A stretch of 64,000 bases of DNA, taken from Paenibacillus camerounensis. GTDB taxonomy: Bacteria; Bacillota; Bacilli; Paenibacillales; Paenibacillaceae. The notes below the pieces were generated by a model. That model was not told the DNA's origin. It was given only the letters and a program-made list of their open reading frames with translations, and searched no databases. The stretch covers positions 26,002 through 90,001 of the forward strand of contig NZ_CCDG010000057.1 in the NCBI RefSeq assembly GCF_000723885.1. Direction: 5' to 3'. Below, piece after piece: positions 33,125 through 40,305 of this stretch; position 1 is the stretch's first letter; each line of letters starts with the position of its first letter. A program made the translations under genes and the position numbers.

Positions 33125-35716
33125 TTAGGACGCGTTGTCTGCTGAAGCCTCTCCGGCAGTATCTGCATCTGCATCTGCATCCTTATCCTTGTCATCTGTG
33201 GCCGAAGCTGGCTGAGTGACGGTAATGTCGTAGACCTGGCTGCCAAGCTCCATGCGTTGGCCCTGGAACTCATCGTATAGCTTAAGTCTGTAATTACCGC
33301 CGTTAAGCGATTTGAACAAGGTGCTGCTGATCGTAGTGGTGTACAGGCTGTTGCTGCCGGTGATCAGATCGGTGCCGAACGTCAGCGTCTTTTCAAAAAA
33401 CTGCCCATAAGGATCAATGAATTGCAGCACCAGCTTATGTCCATAAGTCCCGGTCTGGTAGGTAGAATCCTTGGTCAGGCTGTAGTTGATGGACAGTGTC
33501 AGATTCGTGGTGCCGGCAGTCAGGCTGCTCGATGAGCTGTTAACCGCAAGTGTATATGGGAACATGGATATGCCGCTGCTCAGATTACTCTGAGGAGTAA
33601 CTGTCTTGACATTCAAGGTAAGAGCAGATGTATTTACATATCCGGCTGCTTCTGTTCCGGCTGAGGTCAGCTTGCCGCCTGCAACAGCTTGTCCAATGTA
33701 CAGCTGCAGGGAAGAGGTATCCACCGTAGACGGAACATTCGCCGAGAAGGTGATCAGAGTTTTTCCGGCTGCACCTGTAGCCAGGTCCGACTGATTGACG
33801 TCTGCCTCAAAAAATTGTCCGTCACTGCTGCGGAAAGAAGCATAGAGCCGGGACAGGTTACTCTGGCGGGATTCCTCGCTGTTCATTTCCACCTCACTGT
33901 ATACCGTTTTGGAGCTGCTGCCGGTATACACAGTTGTCACACGCTCCTGGATGCTCGCTTTTTTACCGGTGGAGGTGATCTTGATGGCCGAACCTGCTGC
34001 GAGCGGAGCAAGGCTTGTGACCGCTCCGTCTCCTGTGGTGAGTGAGAGGAACTGGCCTGTGGTATCCTGGAGAATAATTTTGGTCTGGCTGTATGCCAGT
34101 GTGTACGGAATATGAGCCAGCACTGTGACCTGTGCACTTTCACCAGGCGCAAGGATAGAGACGTCATTATCTATGACGGCCTGGGTAGAGGAGGTCAGAT
34201 CATTCAAATCCGCTTTCAAAACACCAGTCAGCTTGGGCAGCGTAATCGTCTTAGAGGTACTGTTCCGGATACTGAGCTTGGCCTGAACCAGATCCTCATC
34301 GCCCCATGGAAGACGCTGCAGGGACTGAAGGGTGACGCCGAATGTGCCGTAATTGTTAATAACGCTGGCTTCGGTGGCGACATGCGTATTGCTCTCCAGC
34401 TTGTAAGGGATTTTGAAATAGGCTGCTGGCAGGACGATTGTGCTTGTGCTTTCCGTGCCTGCCGGCGGAATAACCTGAAGCTGAAGGGTGTCCTGGGCGA
34501 GCTCCAGGGGGATGCTTGCAGTAAGCTCAATCAGCTTTTCTTCCAGCGGCTTCAGCGTGAGACTGTTAAAGGCCGTGGTTGTGATTGGGAAGGTATAGCC
34601 TTCGGCTGATTTAACGGAAAGCGTATAGGCCGGCAGTGTCACTGCTGTGCTGCCTGTGTTTTTGACCCGGAACTGGTAGGTCCAGATGCCGTTTTCGTTC
34701 TCCGCATAGACAGCTGAGGATTTCAGCTGCAAATCAACTATATTGCTGTTGACGGATATCTTCTTGATGGCTCCGGCGGCAACAGTGAAGTCGGCAGTAA
34801 CCGCAGCAGGCAGCGAATAGGAGGCTACCGGCAGATACAGCTTGAGGCCCTCATCCTGCTTGGCAATCTGCAGCGTCATGTTGGACAGGTTCATATAAGC
34901 CGGGATTTCGGTTATGAAATACAGCGTCTTTTTTTCCTGCGGCTGAATCTTGTATTCGGAGCTGCTCTCATCCAGAGCCAGTGTAAATACCGAGCCGCCG
35001 GAGGATTTCAGATTCATGCTGTATCCCGGATCGGTCAGTACCCGGGTGCCGAGATTCGTGATGCTATAGCCCACTTTTGCATACACCTTACCGTTATAAT
35101 GGTAGATTTGCAGCGAGCTGGCCTGGGTGGTTACGGGAACGTTGTTCAGCTCGGTCTTTTTGCTTTCCCCCTGAAGTGCGGCGAGTGAATAATTGGAAGG
35201 AACCGTAAAGGTGCCGATCCGCTGCTCGTAGTTGGCTGCGCTGAAATTCCAGCCGTACATATTAATCTTGAGCCCTTTCACATTGGAGGCTTTGCCGATG
35301 TTGGCGTAGTATGTAATACTTTTTGTCTCTTTACCGGCAATTTTTTTGACCGAGCTGTCCGCTGAGACAGCCGATCCCTTGATTACGCTTCCCCCGGTTG
35401 TCACAGCCTTGGAGAAGTAATTGGCCAGATTGACACTGGTGCTGGAGCTATTGGTGTAAGTAAGGGTATACGTTAAAATATTTCCGCTGTCCTGCGCAAA
35501 TACGCTGACATCGCTGAGCTTTACGCTGAAGGATGCCCCCAGATTCATTGAGCTCAGCTTGGTGAGCGTGGAGATTTCCGTGACGGCTGCCGCTGTTTTG
35601 ACAGTTGCAGTGACGGCTGCTGCCGCGTACGCTGCCGGCCCCGTGAATCCGGGGAACTGGCTTACGGCAAATGTGCTGAGCAACAACAGAACATAAGCCT
35701 TACTTCGTTTATGCAT
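33125..35716 (-). CDS. Large secreted beta-rich protein of unknown function, first gene of the ABC operon
   Basis: I do not recognise a characterised family. The 863-residue protein has a Sec signal peptide (MHKRSKAYVLLLLSTFAVS, cleavage probably near AAYAAAA). The mature part is Ser/Thr-rich and appears to consist of five or six beta-sandwich modules of about 110-130 residues, each with a pattern like V-NTGS-AVTLP and a later -PGES-V-V-A-IP (for example YTNSSSTSVNLANYF, VKNTGSTAVTLPAY, IRNSTSKTITLPKL). The end is acidic (KDKDADADADTAGEAS), encoded partly by ATCTGC hexamer repeats at 33161-33180. ATG 35716 follows GGGAGGG. It lies 52 bases upstream of the adaptor gene and so probably works with, or is moved by, that transporter. 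Confidence 0.7.
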   Translation of the reverse strand: MHKRSKAYVLLLLSTFAVSQFPGFTGPAAYAAAAVTATVKTAAAVTEISTLTKLSSMNLGASFSVKLSDVSVFAQDSGNILTYTLTYTNSSSTSVNLANYFSKAVTTGGSVIKGSAVSADSSVKKIAGKETKSITYYANIGKASNVKGLKINMYGWNFSAANYEQRIGTFTVPSNYSLAALQGESKKTELNNVPVTTQASSLQIYHYNGKVYAKVGYSITNLGTRVLTDPGYSMNLKSSGGSVFTLALDESSSEYKIQPQEKKTLYFITEIPAYMNLSNMTLQIAKQDEGLKLYLPVASYSLPAAVTADFTVAAGAIKKISVNSNIVDLQLKSSAVYAENENGIWTYQFRVKNTGSTAVTLPAYTLSVKSAEGYTFPITTTAFNSLTLKPLEEKLIELTASIPLELAQDTLQLQVIPPAGTESTSTIVLPAAYFKIPYKLESNTHVATEASVINNYGTFGVTLQSLQRLPWGDEDLVQAKLSIRNSTSKTITLPKLTGVLKADLNDLTSSTQAVIDNDVSILAPGESAQVTVLAHIPYTLAYSQTKIILQDTTGQFLSLTTGDGAVTSLAPLAAGSAIKITSTGKKASIQERVTTVYTGSSSKTVYSEVEMNSEESRQSNLSRLYASFRSSDGQFFEADVNQSDLATGAAGKTLITFSANVPSTVDTSSLQLYIGQAVAGGKLTSAGTEAAGYVNTSALTLNVKTVTPQSNLSSGISMFPYTLAVNSSSSSLTAGTTNLTLSINYSLTKDSTYQTGTYGHKLVLQFIDPYGQFFEKTLTFGTDLITGSNSLYTTTISSTLFKSLNGGNYRLKLYDEFQGQRMELGSQVYDITVTQPASATDDKDKDADADADTAGEASADNAS

Positions 35717-35902
35717 GAATTTCCCTCCCTGTTTAAAAACCTGACCCTCCCTGCGTGCTGTAGAAGTAAGGATAGTCAGGCTTACTAATTAGGAAAAATA
35801 TCAAGATTCGCTGAAGGTTAGCTGAAAAATTCCCGGAAAAAGCTTTCTGAAACTTAAAGGAAGATTAAAAACAGATAAAAATTTGCCTAAATTTATGTTT
35901 GC

Positions 35903-35931
35903 TTGTCAAACGCCTGATTTTTGCTTATACT
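35903..35931 (+). promoter_or_regulatory. pheS: Promoter of pheS
   Basis: TTGTCA (35903-35908), 17 bases, TATACT (35926-35931). Transcription would start just ahead of the T-box leader. Confidence 0.75.
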
Positions 35932-35984
35932 ATTGAGGCATATCTTTATGAAGATGAATACGTATAATCTGTACAAATGCAGTG

Positions 35985-36262
35985 ATGGAGACAAGTACGC
36001 AGTGCCTGGCCAACAGGGAGGAGACGCCGCAGATTGAGAGCGTTTCTGGGAGAGCAGAGCTGCCGAAGTTCACTCCGGAGCAGTTCCCTGAATATTCGAG
36101 TAGGGGATACCGGCCGCAGACCGTTATTTCTGTTAAAGTGAGACAGGTCTTTACCGTGCCCGAAGAGGGAATACCTCTTTTTATAGGGATAGGGTGCAGC
36201 TTGTCTAACAAGGGTGGTACCACGGTCTTTTCGTCCCTTACCGGGAGAAGAGGCCTTTTTTT
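35985..36262 (+). ncRNA. Phenylalanine T-box riboswitch
   Basis: A tRNA-sensing leader. The base of stem I pairs GGAG (35987-35990) with CTCC (36073-36076), enclosing the AAGTA motif (35993-35997) and, opposite it, GAA-G-TTC with the specifier codon TTC (36069-36071) for Phe. The T-box itself, AGGGTGGTACCACGG, is at 36211-36225. The terminator follows: GGTCTTTTCGTCCC with GGGAGAAGAGGCC and seven Ts (36224-36262). Uncharged tRNA-Phe would favour the antiterminator and switch on pheS. Confidence 0.93.
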
Positions 36263-36299
36263 GTCGTACAATACATCATTAAAGGGGGCAGTGCACGCC

Positions 36300-37334
36300 A
36301 TGAAAGAAAAGCTGGAAGCATTGAAGGTCGAGGCCTTGGCTAAGCTGCAGGAGGTTACCGATCCGCAGGCGCTAAATGATCTGCGCGTCAAATATCTGGG
36401 TAAAAAAGGCGAGCTGACTGAGGTTCTGCGCGGAATGGGCGGACTCAGCGCCGAGGAGCGCCCGGTGATCGGCCAGGTGGCTAACCTGGTGCGCAGCGCG
36501 ATTGAAGAGATTATTACAGGCAGGCAGGAGGCCTTCCAGCAGCAGGAGACCCTTAACCGGCTCCAGGCTGAAAAGGTAGACGTTACCCTGCCGGGCCGCA
36601 CGCTGCCGCAGGGCGGTATTCATCCGCTCAACCGTGTGGTGCAGGAGATCGAGGATATTTTCATCGGTATGGGATATAAGGTATCTGAAGGGCCTGAGGT
36701 GGAGACAGATTATTATAACTTCGAGGCGCTTAACCTGCCGAAGAACCATCCGGCGCGAGACATGCAGGATTCCTTCTACCTAACTGAAGATCTGCTGATG
36801 CGTACCCAGACCTCACCGGTCCAGGTCCGCACCATGCAGGCTATGAAGGGAGAGACTCCGGTCAAAATTATCTGTCCCGGCAAAGTATACCGCCGCGATG
36901 ATGACGATGCGACCCACTCCTTCCAGTTCCATCAGATCGAAGGCCTGGTCATCGGCAGCAAAATCCGCATGAGCGACCTTAAGGGCACGCTGAACCAGTT
37001 CGTGAAGGAAATGTTTGGTCCGGCAACAGGCATCCGCCTGCGTCCGAGCTTCTTCCCGTTCACAGAGCCGAGCGTAGAGGTGGATGTCAGCTGCTTCAAA
37101 TGCGGCGGCGACGGCTGCCGCCTGTGCAAGCAGAGCGGCTGGCTGGAAATCCTCGGTGCAGGTATGGTCCATCCGAACGTGCTTCGAATGGGCGGCTATG
37201 ATCCTGAGAAATACAGCGGCTTCGCCTTCGGTATGGGTGTGGAGCGGATCGCAATGCTGAAATACGGCATCGACGACATCCGTTACTTCTACACTAACGA
37301 TATGGGCTTTGTGAAGCAATTCAAGGGAATTTAA
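36300..37334 (+). CDS. pheS: Phenylalanyl-tRNA synthetase alpha chain
   Basis: Catalytic subunit that charges tRNA-Phe in an alpha2-beta2 enzyme. The 344-residue protein has an N-terminal coiled coil (MKEKLEALKVEALAKLQEV; then EITGRQEAFQQQETLNRLQAEKVDVT as a helix-to-loop), a catalytic core starting at HPLNRVVQEIEDIF, motif 2 near FHQIEGLVI and motif 3 in FGMGVERIAMLKYG. A CFKCGGDGCRLCKQSGW segment suggests a metal-like Cys cluster found in many bacterial PheS. ATG 36300 is preferred, with AAAGGGGG upstream; a longer frame through the leader is an artefact. Controlled by the T-box. Confidence 0.97.
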   Translation: MKEKLEALKVEALAKLQEVTDPQALNDLRVKYLGKKGELTEVLRGMGGLSAEERPVIGQVANLVRSAIEEIITGRQEAFQQQETLNRLQAEKVDVTLPGRTLPQGGIHPLNRVVQEIEDIFIGMGYKVSEGPEVETDYYNFEALNLPKNHPARDMQDSFYLTEDLLMRTQTSPVQVRTMQAMKGETPVKIICPGKVYRRDDDDATHSFQFHQIEGLVIGSKIRMSDLKGTLNQFVKEMFGPATGIRLRPSFFPFTEPSVEVDVSCFKCGGDGCRLCKQSGWLEILGAGMVHPNVLRMGGYDPEKYSGFAFGMGVERIAMLKYGIDDIRYFYTNDMGFVKQFKGI

Positions 37335-37453
37335 ATTTTTGGCGGGGCTGCGGCAGAAGAAGATTGTTTTATTAGATAAGTTGAACTTGAATTCAAAATT
37401 AAGGGGAAGTGGCGGAAGGGAATTTTGGAACTGTAGGAGCGGTAGCGTCCGCC

Positions 37454-37509
37454 TTTGTCTTCGGATTTCGACCGCGAACAGCGGTTCTAATCAGGAAATC
37501 TGAAGACAA
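37454..37509. repeat. Hairpin element in the pheS-pheT gap
   Basis: TTTGTCTTC-GGATTTC (37454-37469) pairs with GAAATC-TGAAGACAA (37495-37509), with an inner ACCGC/GCGGT hairpin (37471-37485). It lies in a 320-base gap between two genes that are normally nearly contiguous. I recall similar hairpin-bearing sequences as interspersed repeats in Paenibacillus genomes, but could not check. The rest of the gap (37335-37654) holds no gene. Confidence 0.65.
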
Positions 37510-37654
37510 CAGTGGCCGGAAGTCCAAACATTCGCTGGAGTCACGGCTATCCCGGAAATTGAAATCACTGGTTCGGGCTATATTTTAAAATCAATTCAGC
37601 AAGCAGAACCGGCAGGTAGATAAATACATCTGAAACAAAAGGAAGTGAGCGGAC

Positions 37655-40099
37655 ATGAAAGTATCAACCGGATGGCTGACCGATTATATATCGTTAGAGG
37701 GAGTAACCGCTGAAGAGCTGGCGGACAAAATCACAACCGCAGGCATCGAGATCGACGGCGTCGAGCGCCGCAACAAAGGACTGTCCGGCATCGTTACCGG
37801 ATATGTGAAATCTAAAGAAAAGCACCCGGATGCCGACAAGCTGAATGTGTGTATCGTTGACGCTGGACAGGGCGAGGATCTGCAGATCGTCTGCGGAGCG
37901 AAGAACGTGGAAGCCGGCCAGAAGGTTCCGGTTGCCCTCGTCGGCGCTAAGCTCCCGGGCCTGGATATCAAGAAAGCCAAGCTGCGCGGTGTTCTCTCGC
38001 AAGGCATGATCTGCTCGGCTAAAGAGCTGGGCCTGAACGACAAGCTGCTGCCGAAAGAGCTGCAGGAGGGCATTCTCGTACTGCCTGAGAATACGGAGGT
38101 CGGCCAGGATATTCTGAAGGTGCTCGGCCTGAACGATGAGATCCTGGAATTTGATCTGACTCCGAACCGTTCCGACTGTCTCAGCATGATCGGTGCGGCT
38201 TACGAAGTAAGTGCCATTCTGGGCCGTGACCTGAAGCTGCCTGATCCGGCTGCGGAACTGGTTGAAGCCGGCGGTAAGGCTGCCGACTCGATCTCGGTGC
38301 AGATTGAGAACGAGGAGTTCTGCGGCCATTATGCAGTCCGTTATATTTCCGGGGTGAAGCCTGCCCCGTCTCCGCTGTGGATTCAGAACCGCCTGATGGC
38401 CGCAGGGGTTCGTCCAATCAACAACATCGTGGATATCACGAACTACGTCATGCTGGAATACGGCCAGCCGCTGCATGCGTTCGACGGTGACAAGGTGGAA
38501 GGCGGCGTTCTGGGCGTTCGTTTTGCCCGGGAAGGCGAAGGGTTGACTACCCTGGACGGGCAGGAGCGCAAGCTGGAGCCGCAAATGCTCGTAATCGCTG
38601 ATGGAGCCAAAGCGGTTGCTCTGGCGGGAGTGATGGGCGGACTGGACACGGAGGTAACAGCAGACACCGTAAATATCGTTCTGGAATCAGCAAGATTTGA
38701 AGGCGGCACCGTACGCAAAACCTCGCGCCAGCTTGGTCTGCGTTCGGAAGCTTCCCTGCGCTTTGAGAAGCAGGTTGACCCTAAGGCTGTCATTCCCGCA
38801 CTGAACCGTGCCGCAGCCCTGATCGCCCGCTATGCAGGCGGTGCAGTGCATGAAGGCATCGTGCAGGCAGGCAGCGATTCCGCGCCTGAGAAGATTCTGA
38901 CCCTCTCGCTGGATAAGCTGAACAATTATCTGGGCACGGAGCTTTCGCTGCTCGAAGTGAAGACACTGTTCGGACGCCTAAGCTTCAAGTGCGGCGATGC
39001 GGCACAGGGCCTGGTTGAAGTTCAGGTGCCGACCCGCCGCGGAGACATCAGCTACGATGTTGATCTGATTGAAGAGGTGGCGCGCCTATACGGCTACGAT
39101 AATATCCCGACTACCCTGATTGAAGGGGTTACGACACCGGGGGCACTGACAGCCCGGCAATCCGTCCGCCGCGAGCTCCGCCGTATGCTTGCCCTTGGCG
39201 GTTATCAGGAAGTAATGGGTTACTCCTTCATCCAGCCGGAGCAGAGCAAGCTGTTCCCGGCGTTCTCCGGAGGGGAAAAGGCTGTGAAGCTGGCGATGCC
39301 GATGAGTGAGGAGCGCAGTGTGCTGCGCACGAGCCTGCTGCCGCAGCTGCTGGATATTGCCCTTTATAATACGAACCGCCGGCAGAGTGATCTGGCACTG
39401 TTCGAGATCGGCAATGTGTTCTTCACTGATGAGGAGCAGCTAACCCGCCAGCCGCGTGAGCTGCCGGTGCTGGGGCTGCTGCTGAGCGGGACCCGGACAG
39501 CCAAGCAGTGGAATCTGGCTGCTGAGCCTGTTGATTTCTTCGATCTCAAGGGCGCGCTGGAAAGCGTGTTTGCCTACCTGGGGCTGACCGGACGCATTGT
39601 ATATGAAGGCAATGCGCCGCAGGATTACCATCCGGGCCGCTCTGCTTCAATCTATCTGCTGGAAGGGGAGCAGCGTACGCTGGTCGGCACGGCGGGCCAG
39701 CTTCATCCTGAGCTTCAGCTCAAGCTGGATTTGGAGGATACCTATGTGGCCGAGCTGCTGCTGCAGCCGCTGTATAACAATGCCCGGACTCATCTGCAGT
39801 ACAGTGAGCTGCAGCGCTTCCCGGGAATGGAGCGGGATATTGCAGTTGTCGTTGATGATACCGTTCCTGCGGGTCATCTGCTGGGCGTCATCCGTGATAA
39901 CGGGGGGACGCTGCTGCAGAATGTGCAGGTATTTGACGTTTATACCGGCGGCAAAATGGAGAGCGGCAAGAAGAGCGTAGCGATCTCCCTGCTGTACCGC
40001 CACACTGAGCATACTCTGACAGATGAGGAAGTAACGGAAGTGCACGAAAAGGTTGTTTCTGCGCTTCAGCAAACTTTTGGCGCAGAATTAAGAAAGTAG
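37655..40099 (+). CDS. pheT: Phenylalanyl-tRNA synthetase beta chain
   Basis: The 814-residue beta subunit, carrying tRNA binding and editing. Domains in order: N-terminal tRNA-binding OB fold (about 40-150, KEKHPDADKLNVCIVD and GLDIKKAKLRGVLSQGMICS), the B3/B4 editing region (HAFDGDKVEGGVLGVRFAREGE), the B5 domain (LSLDKLNNYLGTELSL), a degenerate catalytic-like core, and the C-terminal anticodon-binding FDX-ACB domain (LQRFPGMERDIAVVVDD). AAGGAAG precedes ATG 37655. The gap to pheS is unusually long because of the hairpin element, so it may have partly separate expression. Confidence 0.97.
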   Translation: MKVSTGWLTDYISLEGVTAEELADKITTAGIEIDGVERRNKGLSGIVTGYVKSKEKHPDADKLNVCIVDAGQGEDLQIVCGAKNVEAGQKVPVALVGAKLPGLDIKKAKLRGVLSQGMICSAKELGLNDKLLPKELQEGILVLPENTEVGQDILKVLGLNDEILEFDLTPNRSDCLSMIGAAYEVSAILGRDLKLPDPAAELVEAGGKAADSISVQIENEEFCGHYAVRYISGVKPAPSPLWIQNRLMAAGVRPINNIVDITNYVMLEYGQPLHAFDGDKVEGGVLGVRFAREGEGLTTLDGQERKLEPQMLVIADGAKAVALAGVMGGLDTEVTADTVNIVLESARFEGGTVRKTSRQLGLRSEASLRFEKQVDPKAVIPALNRAAALIARYAGGAVHEGIVQAGSDSAPEKILTLSLDKLNNYLGTELSLLEVKTLFGRLSFKCGDAAQGLVEVQVPTRRGDISYDVDLIEEVARLYGYDNIPTTLIEGVTTPGALTARQSVRRELRRMLALGGYQEVMGYSFIQPEQSKLFPAFSGGEKAVKLAMPMSEERSVLRTSLLPQLLDIALYNTNRRQSDLALFEIGNVFFTDEEQLTRQPRELPVLGLLLSGTRTAKQWNLAAEPVDFFDLKGALESVFAYLGLTGRIVYEGNAPQDYHPGRSASIYLLEGEQRTLVGTAGQLHPELQLKLDLEDTYVAELLLQPLYNNARTHLQYSELQRFPGMERDIAVVVDDTVPAGHLLGVIRDNGGTLLQNVQVFDVYTGGKMESGKKSVAISLLYRHTEHTLTDEEVTEVHEKVVSALQQTFGAELRK

Positions 40100-40114
40100 C
40101 AGGAATTGTGCAGA

Positions 40115-40156
40115 GCCGCAGCGAATCCAATTAGAACCGGGATTCGCGCGGCTTTT
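40115..40156 (+). terminator. Terminator of pheT
   Basis: GCCGC-A-GCGAATCC pairs with GGATTCGC-GCGGC, followed by TTTT. Confidence 0.85.
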
Positions 40157-40222
40157 CCTATTCTGAATACGCAGAATATGGAGTGCGGGATACCGGCAGA
40201 GACGATTACAAAAGCCGCTGTT

Positions 40223-40252
40223 TTGCCAAATGTTCAGAAATAACGCTACAAT
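40223..40252 (+). promoter_or_regulatory. zapA: Promoter of the zapA gene
   Basis: TTGCCA (40223-40228), 18 bases, TACAAT (40247-40252). With the pheT terminator upstream, this gives zapA its own transcript. Confidence 0.65.
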
Positions 40253-40305
40253 AGGAGCAGGGCAATCAGCTTAGAATCCGCACACATACAAAGGAGGGCA
40301 CAACT

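Noticed and set aside
33073..33273. Extended N-terminus of the adaptor
   Set aside because: It overlaps the end of the secreted-protein gene; the signal anchor and ribosome site support 33072.
35982..36299. Extended N-terminus of pheS
   Set aside because: This stretch is the T-box leader and terminator; the conserved protein begins at 36300.
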